A stretch of DNA of 60,992 bases from Candidatus Cacconaster stercorequi. Lineage in GTDB: Bacteria > Bacillota > Clostridia > Oscillospirales > Oscillospiraceae. Made by a program: the position numbers and the translations under genes. A model generated the notes under the pieces. The model saw only the letters and a program-made list of their open reading frames with translations. It was not told where the DNA came from and searched no databases. Shown here piece after piece: positions 14,739 through 24,186 of the stretch. The stretch lies in the NCBI GenBank assembly GCA_018064925.1, contig JAGHUH010000014.1, forward strand, positions 1 to 60,992, in the 5' to 3' direction. Numbering within the stretch: the first letter of the stretch is position 1; every line of letters begins with the position of its first letter.

Positions 14739-15380
14739 TTATTTTACCAAATCATACAGCTCCGCGACAGTATCGGCGATACGCTCCGCACCGGCGATTT
14801 TCAGCCGCTCACGGCCCCGGAACCCCCAGCTTACCGCCACCAGATCCACTCCCGCGTTTCGTGCCGTCTGCACATCCACCTCGCTGTCGCCAATATATAC
14901 GGTGCCGTCAAGGGACGCACCCAGCTTCTTCGCGGCATGGTACACCATGTCCGGTGCCGGTTTGCGGGGAATATCCGCCGTTTCGCCAAAGGTAGGAATG
15001 CCGGGAAAAAATCGCTCCGCCAGAATTTTTGCCGCCTTGTCCGGTTTATTGGACACAATGGCCACCTGCACACCGTCGCGCCGCAATTTTTCCAGCAGTG
15101 CCGGAATGCCGGGATACGGCGCAGTCTCCACGCAGGTGTGATCGGCGTACCACGCCTTATACTCCGCCAGAATGTTTTCAAAATCAGGAGTCGCTTCCCC
15201 ATCGTGCAGCGAGTGGGCAATCAGCTCCCGTGCGCCGTTTCCGGTAGCGTCCTTCACCTGCTGCACGCTGCGTGCAGGGTATCCGTATCCAGTTAGTGTA
15301 TGGTTCACCGCATCGGCCAGATCGGCTACGGTGTCCAGCACCGTGCCGTCCATATCAAAAAGACAGGTTTTGTAGCTCAT
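14739..15380 (-). CDS. HAD-family hydrolase, phosphoglycolate-phosphatase-like
   Basis: A 213-residue HAD phosphatase. Motif I is FDMDGTVLDT near residue 8, motif II SNKP in the middle, and motif IV GDSEVDVQTARNAG near the end. The helical cap between motifs I and II is of the Gph/PGPase type. Substrate is uncertain; phosphoglycolate or other sugar phosphates are likely. The start at 15380 is behind AAGGAGA and overlaps the DMT gene stop by four bases (ATGA), showing translational coupling. A much longer open frame to 15872 is a shadow over the transporter gene. Confidence 0.88.
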   Translation of the reverse strand: MSYKTCLFDMDGTVLDTVADLADAVNHTLTGYGYPARSVQQVKDATGNGARELIAHSLHDGEATPDFENILAEYKAWYADHTCVETAPYPGIPALLEKLRRDGVQVAIVSNKPDKAAKILAERFFPGIPTFGETADIPRKPAPDMVYHAAKKLGASLDGTVYIGDSEVDVQTARNAGVDLVAVSWGFRGRERLKIAGAERIADTVAELYDLVK

Positions 15381-16237
15381 GCTTTCTCCTTTATGATGTA
15401 CGGCAGCAGCAAGCTGCCCAAAATCAACACAATACCCAGAAGCTGCACCGCCGAAAGACTTTCGTGCAGAATAAACACGCCGCAGGCCGTGGCCACCACA
15501 GGATTTAACGCACACAGGAGACCGGAACGCTCCGCTGTGGTGTAGCGCTGTGCCACCGGCTGCAGGGTAAAGCCAAAACCGGTACACACCACCGCCAGCG
15601 CCGCCACCATCGCCCATGTACCGGGCGCATAGGGCAAATGTGGCGTTTCCACCAGCACCGAGGCAATCAACGCCAGCACGCCCAGCGTGCCCACCTGGAT
15701 GACACCCAGCACCAGCGTGTCGTCCTCCTTGTGGGAGAAGCGGTCGGTCACGACGATGGCGCAGGCATACAGCACCGCCTCCAGCAGGCTCAGCCACTCG
15801 CCGATGTGAAGCTCCAACCCTTCCCCCGTCCAGTTGACAAGCATCACGCCTGCCACCGCCACCGCGGCGCACAACACTTCCCGTGCCCGGGGCCGCCGAT
15901 GCAGAAGCAGCGCATTGATCAGCGGCACCAGAATAATGGCCGTATTGACCAGCGCGGAAATAGTAGACGCCTTGGCGGTGTGAGCCGCCGTTACTTCACA
16001 GGTCATAATGGCAAAGAACAGCCCGCCCAGGATCATGCCGCGGCGCAGCGTATGCCATTTTACCTGCCGCAGCCGTTTCCAGAACAGGATCGCCAGAAGG
16101 ATAAAACCCGTCAGAAAGCGCATGAACAGCAGGTTGAATGTGCCCATTTCCCGCAGGCATCCCTTGGTAAATACCAGTGAGGTAGCCCGCGCCATAATAA
16201 CAAATGCCAGCAGGATCTCCGCCCTTCGCTGTGTCAT
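15377..16237 (-). CDS. EamA-family (DMT) transporter
   Basis: A 286-residue drug/metabolite transporter with ten hydrophobic segments in two EamA repeats. The first repeat contains FLTGFILLAILF and the second starts near SLLEAVLYACAIV. Members export amino acids, nucleosides or metabolites; the substrate cannot be told from sequence. It is first in a two-gene operon with the HAD phosphatase, which overlaps its stop, so it might export or import the phosphatase product (inference). Confidence 0.88.
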   Translation of the reverse strand: MTQRRAEILLAFVIMARATSLVFTKGCLREMGTFNLLFMRFLTGFILLAILFWKRLRQVKWHTLRRGMILGGLFFAIMTCEVTAAHTAKASTISALVNTAIILVPLINALLLHRRPRAREVLCAAVAVAGVMLVNWTGEGLELHIGEWLSLLEAVLYACAIVVTDRFSHKEDDTLVLGVIQVGTLGVLALIASVLVETPHLPYAPGTWAMVAALAVVCTGFGFTLQPVAQRYTTAERSGLLCALNPVVATACGVFILHESLSAVQLLGIVLILGSLLLPYIIKEKA

Positions 16238-16294
16238 GCCGCATCTCCCCTTCCCCGTTTTCCGGTATCTCCTGTCGCCGCAGGCAGGAGGCTT

Positions 16295-16720
16295 TTACTT
16301 GTTCACAAAATACAAGCCCACCAGACAGATCACCATACCGATAATCTTGCTGGCGTTCAGACTCTCATGGTACAGGAAAAAGCCCATCAGCAGCAACACC
16401 ACCGCCAAAAAACAGCTCTGCACGGTGGAGGCGGTGCTCACCGGCCATCCCGCCTTGTACGCGTAGATAAATCCGGTCTCCAGTCCCACGATCACCACAC
16501 CCAGCACGGCAGGCGCCCAGTTGGTGCGTGTCAGCTCCTCCAGCAGATTGCCGCCGCGGTTCAGCAGAAAATACAGCACCGTTGAGGTGGCCGCAGCCAC
16601 CAGATAGGTAATGGTCAGCGAGGCCAACGGGTTCATATTCCCCGGAACGGATTTGGTGCAGATCTGATATACGGTGTTGCATATCACCACAAGGGCAATG
16701 GGCCAAATATAAGAAAACAT
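16295..16720 (-). CDS. Half-size DMT/EamA-like membrane protein
   Basis: A 141-residue protein with four to five hydrophobic segments, equal to one EamA repeat. The C-terminal helix pair (FFLYHESLNASKIIGMVICLVGLYFVNK) is typical of this superfamily. Half-size members work as homo- or heterodimers. It lies 57 bases upstream of the full-size DMT gene on the same strand and may share its transcript. Substrate unknown. Confidence 0.8.
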   Translation of the reverse strand: MFSYIWPIALVVICNTVYQICTKSVPGNMNPLASLTITYLVAAATSTVLYFLLNRGGNLLEELTRTNWAPAVLGVVIVGLETGFIYAYKAGWPVSTASTVQSCFLAVVLLLMGFFLYHESLNASKIIGMVICLVGLYFVNK

Positions 16721-16790
16721 ACACGCATCCTCTTTTCAACAGCTTTTTTCAGTATACTCCTGCTTTTCCCCACGGTAAAGTGTATTTTTT

Positions 16791-16818
16791 CTGTTGCCTG
16801 CATTTATGCAGGCAACAG
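16791..16818. repeat. 13-bp perfect hairpin
   Basis: CTGTTGCCTGCAT (16791-16803) and its exact reverse complement (16806-16818) surround a 2-base loop. The T-run lies before it on the plus strand, so it is not a usual terminator. It sits 13 bases from the next hairpin. Confidence 0.6.
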
Positions 16819-16831
16819 ACATCCGGAATGG

Positions 16832-16868
16832 AAACAGCGGAACCGTCTGTCAGACGGTTCCGCTGTTT
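16832..16868 (-). terminator. Terminator of the APC permease gene
   Basis: Eighteen-base arms (16832-16849 and 16851-16868) are perfectly complementary; one of the strongest stems in the window, 18 bases after the permease stop. Confidence 0.8.
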
Positions 16869-16886
16869 TCATTTGTTTTGCTTTGG

Positions 16887-18296
16887 TTATGCGGTCTGCT
16901 TTTTCCCGCCATTCTTGAAGATCTTGCCCACCAGCATAAAGAGGGCAAACACGATCAGGAAGCCGACGCACTGCTTGAAGCCGTAGCCGTTCCAGATGGC
17001 ATAGCAGAAGAACAGGCAGCAGCACAGACCCAGACCGGGCAGCACGAAGCGGCGGAAGGGATTCAGATCCTTGGCCTTGACCATCAGGCCGATCATCATG
17101 GGAATGTACATAACATACAGGCAGATGATGCCGATCTCATCGGGCTCCCATGCCAGCCACTCGAAATTGTGGACCGCGCCGAACATACCGGGGCCACCCA
17201 TCCACATCATGACCGTCCAGGCATACCAGAAGCCGCCGGCCATCATGCCAAACACGGCAGACTTCACGGAGAAGTTATTCTGCTTGTCCACATCGCCGAA
17301 AAATTCGGGAGCGGGGCCCATGCCGCGGGCAGACAGCGCGTACAGGCCGCGGCAGGAAGCCATGATCAGGCCGTTCATGGTACCCAGGCAACTGATGGTG
17401 ATGAATACATACACCACAGTGCCGATGACATTGCCGAACAGATTGGAGAAGGCAATGCGGGGCAGGGTCTCGCCAAACGGCCAGGTGCCGATGATGGTGT
17501 TGACATCGCCCACAGAGCTCATAGCGAAGATGTACAGGGCATAGATCACGATGGTGACCACGGAGCCGCCGATCAGAGCCAGAGGCAGGTTGCGCTTGGC
17601 ATCCTTCAGCTCGGCGTTGATGGAGGTGGCCAGAATCCAGCCCTCATAGGCAAAGGCAAAGCCTACGATGGCTTTGAAGAAGCCGGCACCGTCCACCGCC
17701 ACATAGTCTGCGGTGTTGACGAAGTTCAGCACTTCCATGGTGGTGCCGTTGATCAGTCCGGCAATGGTGCCCACGATGCCCATCAGCAGCAGGGGGATCA
17801 GCTTGATAACGGTCATACCCACCTGCAGCTTACCGGCAATCTTGGGACTGAGGATATTGATGCCGTAGCCAATCATCAGGAAGCCGGCGCCCACGCCGAT
17901 AGCCACGGGGTTGATCTGTCCGTTGGCAAAGTCCACAGCGGAAATGCCGAACAGCTGCAAAAACATCATCGCGGAGAAGAAACCCAGCATCGCCACGATA
18001 GCCGGGGTATAGATGGTGGCCATAAACCAGCCAACATAATAAGCGTAGTTGGGACCCAGAGCCACTTCAGCGTAGTCCACCACGCCGTTGACCTTTTCAT
18101 AACGGGAGCCAAGCTCCGCAAACACCAGCGAACAAATCACACAGATCAGGCCGACGATGCCCACCACGGCAATACCTTGCAGCATATTACCGCCGGTAAG
18201 GCTCAGGACTTTACCGCCCTTGATGAACACGCCGGAGCCGATCACGATGCCGATAACCATGGATATGGCGGTCGGCAGGCCGTATCTTTTTTCCAT
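16887..18296 (-). CDS. APC-family amino acid permease
   Basis: A 469-residue secondary transporter with about twelve membrane helices. The first helix carries the APC substrate motif IGIVIGSGVFIKGG. Later segments such as GFAFAYEGWILATSINAELKDAKRNLP match the conserved loop of the family. Closest types are basic amino acid, GABA or serine/threonine exchangers; the exact substrate is not clear. Monocistronic, with its own promoter and a strong terminator. The 5' leader has a small hairpin (CCATTGC/GCAATGG at 18329-18351). Confidence 0.9.
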   Translation of the reverse strand: MEKRYGLPTAISMVIGIVIGSGVFIKGGKVLSLTGGNMLQGIAVVGIVGLICVICSLVFAELGSRYEKVNGVVDYAEVALGPNYAYYVGWFMATIYTPAIVAMLGFFSAMMFLQLFGISAVDFANGQINPVAIGVGAGFLMIGYGINILSPKIAGKLQVGMTVIKLIPLLLMGIVGTIAGLINGTTMEVLNFVNTADYVAVDGAGFFKAIVGFAFAYEGWILATSINAELKDAKRNLPLALIGGSVVTIVIYALYIFAMSSVGDVNTIIGTWPFGETLPRIAFSNLFGNVIGTVVYVFITISCLGTMNGLIMASCRGLYALSARGMGPAPEFFGDVDKQNNFSVKSAVFGMMAGGFWYAWTVMMWMGGPGMFGAVHNFEWLAWEPDEIGIICLYVMYIPMMIGLMVKAKDLNPFRRFVLPGLGLCCCLFFCYAIWNGYGFKQCVGFLIVFALFMLVGKIFKNGGKKQTA

Positions 18297-18361
18297 AATA
18301 CGACTCCTCTCATTCCTTTAGATTTTTCCCATTGCTCTCTCCTTGCAATGGCTTGTTTAGT

Positions 18362-18390
18362 ACTATACCACCTTTTAACGCAATGCTCAA
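18362..18390 (-). promoter_or_regulatory. Promoter of the APC permease gene
   Basis: On the minus strand TTGAGC (18385-18390) and TATAGT (18362-18367), 17-base spacer. Confidence 0.65.
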
Positions 18391-18460
18391 GTCTTTTTTC
18401 CTTTAAACAGCTAAAATATTTACCAAATTTTCCGGAAAAATTGAGGCATTTCCAGATAAA

Positions 18461-18487
18461 TACGCCGGAGGAAGCTCCTCCGGCGTA
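18461..18487 (-). terminator. Terminator of ychF
   Basis: Eleven-bp stem (18461-18471 / 18477-18487) with loop AAGCT; minus strand continues TTTATC, a weak T-tract. Confidence 0.7.
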
Positions 18488-18515
18488 AAATTCATCCTAA
18501 AAAGTTTTCTCTGCA

Positions 18516-19628
18516 TCAGACATTGAAACGGAAGAAGATCATATCGCCGTCCTTGACGACATATTCCTTGCCCTCGCTGCGCAGCAGACCCTTTTCCTTG
18601 GCGGCACTCACGCTGCCGCAGGCGATCATTTCGCTGAAGTTGATGGTCTCAGCACGGATAAAGCCGCGCTCGATATCGCTGTGAATCTTACCGGCAGCCT
18701 GAGGTGCCTTGGTGCCCTTGCGGATGGTCCATGCGCGGCACTCGTCGGAGCCGTATGTCAGGAAGGAGATCAGACCCAGCAGCTCATAGGAGCACTGGAT
18801 CAGGCGGTCAAGTCCGGACTTTTCGATGCCCAGATCCTCCAGGAACATGGCGCGTTCTTCCTCATCGTCCAGTTCGGCAATATCCTGTTCCAGCTTGGCG
18901 CAGATAGGCAGTACCTGTGCGCCCTCCTTGGCGGCCAGCTCAGCGACAAGATTGAAATATTGATTGTTGCTCTGATCGGCAAAGCCGTCCTCGTCCATGT
19001 TGGCGGCGTAGATGATAGGCTTCAGGCTCAGAAGGTCAGCAGTAGACACGATGGCCATGTCATCATCGGAGCAGTCAAAGGTACGGGCGGACTTTCCGGC
19101 ATCCAGATGGGCAGCCAGCGCACGGAACACCTCGGCCTCATGCAAAAACTTCTTGTCGCCCTTGGCGGCCTTGGTGGCCTTCTCAACACGACGGTTCACC
19201 ATCTCCAGGTCGGCCATAATCAGCTCCAGATCAATGGTCTCGATGTCGCCCAGGGGGTCAACGGGCACATTGGTACCGGCATCGGCCACCACATGCATGA
19301 TGTTCTCATCGTCAAAGCAGCGCACCACATGGACGATGGCATCGGTGCGGCGGATATTCTCCAAAAACTTATTGCCCAGACCTGCGCCCTGGGAGGCGCC
19401 CTTCACCAGACCGGCAATGTCCACGAACTCGATGACGGCAGGGGTCTTCTTATCGGGCTGGTACATCTCCGCCAGCTTCTCCAGCCGCTCATCCGGCACC
19501 GCCACCACGCCCACATTGGGCTCGATGGTGCAGAAGGGGTAGTTGGCGCTCTCTGCACCGGCATTGGTAATGGCGTTAAACAGGGTGCTCTTGCCCACAT
19601 TGGGCAGACCCACGATACCTAATTTCAT
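18516..19628 (-). CDS. ychF: YchF, Obg-type redox/ribosome-associated ATPase
   Basis: A 370-residue universal P-loop protein. The G1 motif GLPNVGKST is at residues 5-13, G3 is DIAGLVKGA, and the altered G4 makes the family prefer ATP over GTP. The C-terminal TGS domain ends in [17 protein letters not shown]. YchF binds ribosomes and acts in stress response and leaderless-mRNA translation. The start at 19628 follows AAGGAGGAG; the longer frame to 19673 extends upstream of it. Length is normal. Confidence 0.96.
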   Translation of the reverse strand: MKLGIVGLPNVGKSTLFNAITNAGAESANYPFCTIEPNVGVVAVPDERLEKLAEMYQPDKKTPAVIEFVDIAGLVKGASQGAGLGNKFLENIRRTDAIVHVVRCFDDENIMHVVADAGTNVPVDPLGDIETIDLELIMADLEMVNRRVEKATKAAKGDKKFLHEAEVFRALAAHLDAGKSARTFDCSDDDMAIVSTADLLSLKPIIYAANMDEDGFADQSNNQYFNLVAELAAKEGAQVLPICAKLEQDIAELDDEEERAMFLEDLGIEKSGLDRLIQCSYELLGLISFLTYGSDECRAWTIRKGTKAPQAAGKIHSDIERGFIRAETINFSEMIACGSVSAAKEKGLLRSEGKEYVVKDGDMIFFRFNV

Positions 19629-19696
19629 AAAAGGATCTCCTCCTTGTTTATTTCTAAAAGAGAATTTTATCATTTTTTCACCAAAAGCGCAAGGTA

Positions 19697-19725
19697 TTGC
19701 AGAAAATAATATAGGGTGCTATCAT
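19697..19725 (+). promoter_or_regulatory. Promoter of the nitroreductase-Sel1 operon
   Basis: TTGCAG (19697-19702) and TATCAT (19720-19725), 17-base spacer. Confidence 0.65.
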
Positions 19726-19756
19726 ATTATTATTTCTAACAAAAAGGAGTGCGACT

Positions 19757-20299
19757 ATGGACGCCAAGGAATGTTTGACACAGCGCAGAAGCTGCCGCAA
19801 ATACAAGCCCGAAAAGATTGACCGAGCCGTGATCCGCGAAATCGTGGAACTGTCCCGCTTCGCTCCCAGCTGGAAAAACACCCAGATCGCCCGCTACACC
19901 GTCATTGATGACGAGGCACTGAAAAATGAAATCGCCAATCGCGGTGTGCTGGGTCTGACCTTCAACACAAAAACCATCACCCGCGCCGCCGCCGTGGCCG
20001 TGATCAGCTATCAGGTCGGTCTGTCCGGCCGTGAGATGGACGGCACCTTCACCACTCCGGAAAAGGACGCCTGGGAGATGTTCGATGCCGGCATCGCCAC
20101 TCAGACCTTCTGTCTGGCTGCCCGTGAATTCGGCGTGGGCACCTGCATCATCGGTGTGATGGACACCGCCTTCATTCAGGAAAAGCTGGGTTTGCCGCAG
20201 GATCAGAAGGTGGCCTGTCTGGTGGCCATGGGCTATCCCGAGGAGTGGAAATCCGCCCCCCAGCGCAAAGAGCCGGAGGAGATTCTCTCCTTCCGCTGA
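19757..20299 (+). CDS. Nitroreductase-family FMN oxidoreductase
   Basis: A 180-residue flavin reductase of the nitroreductase fold. The N-terminal FMN phosphate site RRSCRKYKPEKI and the downstream FAPSWKNTQ are characteristic, as are FDAGIATQTFCLAA and GVGTCIIG. It reduces quinones, nitro compounds or flavins with NAD(P)H in the cytoplasm; the natural substrate is unknown. It is the first gene of a two-gene operon; the Sel1-repeat gene starts 14 bases after its stop. Confidence 0.88.
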   Translation: MDAKECLTQRRSCRKYKPEKIDRAVIREIVELSRFAPSWKNTQIARYTVIDDEALKNEIANRGVLGLTFNTKTITRAAAVAVISYQVGLSGREMDGTFTTPEKDAWEMFDAGIATQTFCLAAREFGVGTCIIGVMDTAFIQEKLGLPQDQKVACLVAMGYPEEWKSAPQRKEPEEILSFR

Positions 20300-20313
20300 G
20301 ATAAGGAGCGATT

Positions 20314-22593
20314 ATGGACGAAAACAGACAGAACGAATATGCTTCACAGAACAGCGGTGAGGTGGTCTTTTTCTCTCCGGAACTGATGAAGCTGGCGGAT
20401 GAGAAGCATCGGCAGGTGCAGGAGCGTCTGGCGGCCTGTCACAGCGCTGCGGAAAGCGGTGACGCGCAGGCGCAGATACAGATGGGGCTGAACTGCCTGT
20501 ATGGGAAGAACGGCGCATCACGGGATTTGGAGCAGGCCTTCCGCTGGTTCAGTGAAACCTCGCCGGAGGACCCTGTGGGGCGCTATTGGCTGGCGGTGTG
20601 CTACGATGGCGGCATTGGCACAAAGTGCGATCCGGAGCAGGCGGTGGAGCTGTTCCGTCAATCCGCCGACATGGGATATCCCCCTGCCCTGTGTGATCTG
20701 GGCGTTTGCTATGAACAGGGGCAATGTGTGGAAAAGAGCATAGACACCGCCATTGACCTCTACCGTCAATCGGCGGAGCAGGGCTATGCCATGGGGCAAT
20801 GCAATCTGGGTGCGCTGTATTGCTTTGGCGTGGGCGTGGAGCAGGATTATAAGCAGGCCGTCCACTATTTCACGCTGGCTGCCGAGCAGCGCCTCCCCCG
20901 CGCTCAACACCTGCTGGGCCTGTGCTACGAATTTGGTCATGGTGTGGAGCAGGACGACAAGAAGGCATTTTTGCTCTATGAGGATGCCGCCCGCAACCAG
21001 TATCCCGACGCCACCTGTGCGCTGGGCGTTCTCTACCACGCGGGCAAGGGCGTGGAGCGGGACGACGCGCATGCCGCGGAGCTGTTCCGCAAGGCGGCGG
21101 ACGCAGGTCTGCCCCGTGCCTGGTATTTTCTGGGCAAATGCTACGACAACAGCTACGGCGTGGACGAAAACGCACAGGAGGCGTTTAACTGCTACCGCAA
21201 TGCCGCCGGAGGCGGTTATGTAGAGGCCATTTTTCAAGAGGGCCTTTGCTATACCTACGGCCACGGCGTAGAGCGGGATTTAAGCAAGGCCGCCGTATGC
21301 TACACCCGCGCCGCCAAACAGGGCCACGCCCGTGCCATGAGTGATCTTGGTATCTGCTACGAAACCGGGCGCGGCGTCGAAGAAGATCTGCAAAAGGCCA
21401 TCTCCCTCTACACAGAAGCCGCGCAGTTGGGCAGCCCGGAGGGCGCGTGCAATCTCGGTGTGCTGTATCGCTACGGTTACGGTGTTGAAAAGGATGACAA
21501 GCGCGCCGTGGCGTTATTCACACAGGCCGCAGAAACAGGTTTTCCCCGGGCGCAATTCTTTTTGGGCTTGCATTATGAGTCCGGCCGGGGCGTAGAGGCA
21601 GATCACCGCCACGCAGCACAGCTTTATCAGTTAAGCGCCGATCAGGAATATCCCGACGGTCTGCGGGCATTGGGCGTATGCTATGAAGGCGGTATCGGCG
21701 TGGAGCCGAATCCCGCCAAAGCCGCGTCGCTTTACGAGCAGGCCGCCCGGCAGGGCGATGAGCTGGCGCAGTATTTTCTGGGCAACCTGTACTATTCCGG
21801 ACGAGGTGTGGAAAAAAATCCAGAAAAAGCCGTGGAACTGTACCGTCAGGCCGCCGAAGGTGATGTAACGGGTGCAAAATGTCAGCTTGGCTACTGCTAT
21901 GAGCGGGGCATCGGCGTGGAGCAGGACTATGACCGGGCCTTCACTCTGTATCAGGAGGCCGCCGATGACGGCGACGAAACCGCCTGCAACAATCTGGGCT
22001 TTCTATATGAGAGGGGCTACGGCTGCAAGAAGGACATGAAAAAGGCCGTCGAATGGTATCGTGCCGCCGCGGAAAAGGGAATGGCGCTGGCCTGCAGCAA
22101 TCTGGCCGTTCTTTATGAAAAGGGGCGGGGTGTCAAGCGCGACAGGAAGCAGGCTCTCCATTGGTATGAGGAGGCCCAGCGCCTTGGTTTTGCCGATGCA
22201 GCGCAATCGATCAAAAATCTGAAAACAGACCATCTCAGCGCCGGTTGGCTGATGCGCCTTTTCGGTATTCTGCTGCTGGGCATCACCGTCACCAGCGGAG
22301 GACTGTTTCTGGATGACCTCGCGGCCCCGGACTACTCGTGTCTGATCGAGGCGCTGGTCTGTGCCGCGTTGGGAATTTTCCTCCTTTACACGGCACGGAA
22401 AAACAACGCCGATATCCCTATGGGTAAAGTTAGTCGAGCGATGTATCTCATCGCAGGTATCGTTCTGACTATTCTGACGCTGCTGATGCTGCTGATCTGT
22501 TACGATACGCAGACCGGTTTTGATTTCTCGGCGCTGTGGGCCGCCGGATGGTTCGCCGCCGGAGGTATCCTTTGTTTCCGAAAAGTAAAATGA
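20314..22593 (+). CDS. Long Sel1-repeat protein with C-terminal membrane anchor
   Basis: A 759-residue protein built of about sixteen Sel1-like repeats of 36 residues from about residue 45 to 640, each of the pattern A...LG..Y..G.GVE.D...A...Y..AA. Such alpha-solenoids bind partner proteins. After the repeats come four hydrophobic segments (from FGILLLGITVTSGGLFL to WFAAGGILCF). There is no signal peptide, so the solenoid probably faces the cytoplasm, anchored from the C-terminus. Partner and role are unknown. The DNA is itself repetitive. It is coupled to the nitroreductase gene. Confidence 0.88.
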   Translation: MDENRQNEYASQNSGEVVFFSPELMKLADEKHRQVQERLAACHSAAESGDAQAQIQMGLNCLYGKNGASRDLEQAFRWFSETSPEDPVGRYWLAVCYDGGIGTKCDPEQAVELFRQSADMGYPPALCDLGVCYEQGQCVEKSIDTAIDLYRQSAEQGYAMGQCNLGALYCFGVGVEQDYKQAVHYFTLAAEQRLPRAQHLLGLCYEFGHGVEQDDKKAFLLYEDAARNQYPDATCALGVLYHAGKGVERDDAHAAELFRKAADAGLPRAWYFLGKCYDNSYGVDENAQEAFNCYRNAAGGGYVEAIFQEGLCYTYGHGVERDLSKAAVCYTRAAKQGHARAMSDLGICYETGRGVEEDLQKAISLYTEAAQLGSPEGACNLGVLYRYGYGVEKDDKRAVALFTQAAETGFPRAQFFLGLHYESGRGVEADHRHAAQLYQLSADQEYPDGLRALGVCYEGGIGVEPNPAKAASLYEQAARQGDELAQYFLGNLYYSGRGVEKNPEKAVELYRQAAEGDVTGAKCQLGYCYERGIGVEQDYDRAFTLYQEAADDGDETACNNLGFLYERGYGCKKDMKKAVEWYRAAAEKGMALACSNLAVLYEKGRGVKRDRKQALHWYEEAQRLGFADAAQSIKNLKTDHLSAGWLMRLFGILLLGITVTSGGLFLDDLAAPDYSCLIEALVCAALGIFLLYTARKNNADIPMGKVSRAMYLIAGIVLTILTLLMLLICYDTQTGFDFSALWAAGWFAAGGILCFRKVK

Positions 22594-22597
22594 TAAA

Positions 22598-22625
22598 AAG
22601 CAGGAGCAAAAGCTCCTGCTTTTTT
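22598..22625. terminator. Bidirectional terminator between the Sel1 gene and htrA
   Basis: Stem AGCAGGAGC / GCTCCTGCT with AAAA loop, T-run on both strands; serves the convergent genes on either side. Confidence 0.85.
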
Positions 22626-22630
22626 ATCGC

Positions 22631-23971
22631 TTATCCTCTGTTGCCGAAGAAATAATTGTAGAAATCCTCCATGCCGCCCGGGAAGGAGGGAATCTGCTGC
22701 TGTTGCTGCTCTGTTTTCTCGCTGCCGGTGATCTGAGGCTGCTCGTCAAAAGTCAGGGACACGGTGGTATTCTGTCCGTCGCGGAATATCGTCAGCGTCA
22801 CCGTGTCGCCGGCTTTAAAATTCTTCTTGGCGGCGGACAGATCCTCCATGGAGGTGATCTTGGTGTCGTTGAGCTTGATGATCACATCGCCCAGCTTTAA
22901 TCCGGCCTTTTCACCGGCTCCGCCGTCCTCCACCGAGTAGACGAACACACCCTCGGTAATGTCGATGTTGTACTGGGCAGCCATGGCCTCGGTCATGGTG
23001 CTGGCAGTGATCGCCAGATAGGGTTTGCCGGTAACCTGTCCGTTCTCTGTGATATCGGTGATAACGGTCTGTAGATCATCAATGGGGATGGCAAAGCCCA
23101 AACCCTCCACTATGGTGTTGGAATAGCTGGAATACTTGGCCGATACGATGCCCACCACCTCGCCGTACAGATTCATCAGTGGACCGCCGGAGTTGCCGGG
23201 GTTGATGGAGGCATCCACCTGGATCATATTAAAGGGGGTGCCGTCCACATTGATGGCACGGTCACAGCAGGATACGATGCCCTGACTCATGGAGAAGGTC
23301 AGCTCACCCAGAGGGTTGCCAATGGCCAGCACGCTGTCACCCACATGCACATCGGCGCTCTTGCCGAAGGTCACCGGCTGCAGGCCGTTGGCCTCCACCT
23401 TCAGCACCGCCACATCGTAGTCGCTGTCACCGCCGATGATGGCGGCATCGTAGCTTTCCCCGCTATACAGCGTCACAGACACGGAGGACGCGCCTGACAC
23501 CACATGCTGATTGGTGACGATATAACCGTCGGCGCTGATGACAAAGCCGCTGCCGGAGGATGCAGTCTCTACGCTTTGACCAAAGATATTGTTGCTGGTG
23601 GCGGAGCAGTTGATGGACACCACGGAGTCAACGGTGGCGGCATAGACCTCCGATGGGTTCATCAGCGTGTGGCCATCCACCTCTTTCACCGCCACCGTAG
23701 CCGCCGGGCGGCTGGATTGCTGCACGGTGACATTGTCCTTGTGCACGGCTTTATACAGTGCCGCGCCGCCGAAGCCGCAGCCGCCTGCCACCACGGCGCA
23801 GGCCAGCAGAAGCGCCGCGATTTTTACCCCGGTGCGCTGCTTCCGTGCTTTTTTCTTCTCCGGTTGCGGTTCCGGCTGCACCTGATAGGCGCCATAGACC
23901 TCACGGGGGCGTTCCCCGTCACGATAACTGTAATGGTACAGGTTTTCTTCGTCATTATAGCCGTTATACAT
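22631..23971 (-). CDS. HtrA/DegP-type serine protease with PDZ domain
   Basis: A 446-residue membrane-anchored protease of family S1C for surface protein quality control. A cytoplasmic, charged N-terminal part (about 50 residues) precedes one membrane segment (IAALLLACAVVAGGCGFGGAA). The trypsin-like triad is visible in TNQHVVSGAS (His), SDYDVAVLKV (Asp) and NPGNSGGPL (Ser). One PDZ domain follows (GEKAGLKLGDVIIKLND). The start at 23971 follows AAGGAGA; the longer frame to 24094 lacks support. The tail is Gln-rich and ends near the membrane-exposed C-terminus. Monocistronic. Confidence 0.93.
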   Translation of the reverse strand: MYNGYNDEENLYHYSYRDGERPREVYGAYQVQPEPQPEKKKARKQRTGVKIAALLLACAVVAGGCGFGGAALYKAVHKDNVTVQQSSRPAATVAVKEVDGHTLMNPSEVYAATVDSVVSINCSATSNNIFGQSVETASSGSGFVISADGYIVTNQHVVSGASSVSVTLYSGESYDAAIIGGDSDYDVAVLKVEANGLQPVTFGKSADVHVGDSVLAIGNPLGELTFSMSQGIVSCCDRAINVDGTPFNMIQVDASINPGNSGGPLMNLYGEVVGIVSAKYSSYSNTIVEGLGFAIPIDDLQTVITDITENGQVTGKPYLAITASTMTEAMAAQYNIDITEGVFVYSVEDGGAGEKAGLKLGDVIIKLNDTKITSMEDLSAAKKNFKAGDTVTLTIFRDGQNTTVSLTFDEQPQITGSEKTEQQQQQIPSFPGGMEDFYNYFFGNRG

Positions 23972-24186
23972 ACTGATTCTCCTTTTGATCTGATCAGACG
24001 GGTGCGGTACTTCCTCTTCATTCCCTGTCACGCCAAAAGCGGTGCTTGTGCCGCAGCAAAAAGTATTGTATACTATCAGCGGATGATTGTCCACCCGCCT
24101 ATGTATCTTATCATAGGCAGAAACCTTAATTTAATCTTTAAATTTGGATCGTAAATTTAAACTTTTTGAAAACGAGGTGAGATGCC

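Noticed and set aside
14739-15872. 377-residue version of the HAD phosphatase
   Set aside because: The N-terminal 164 residues are a frame-shadow of the DMT transporter; the ribosome site and ATGA overlap support the start at 15380.
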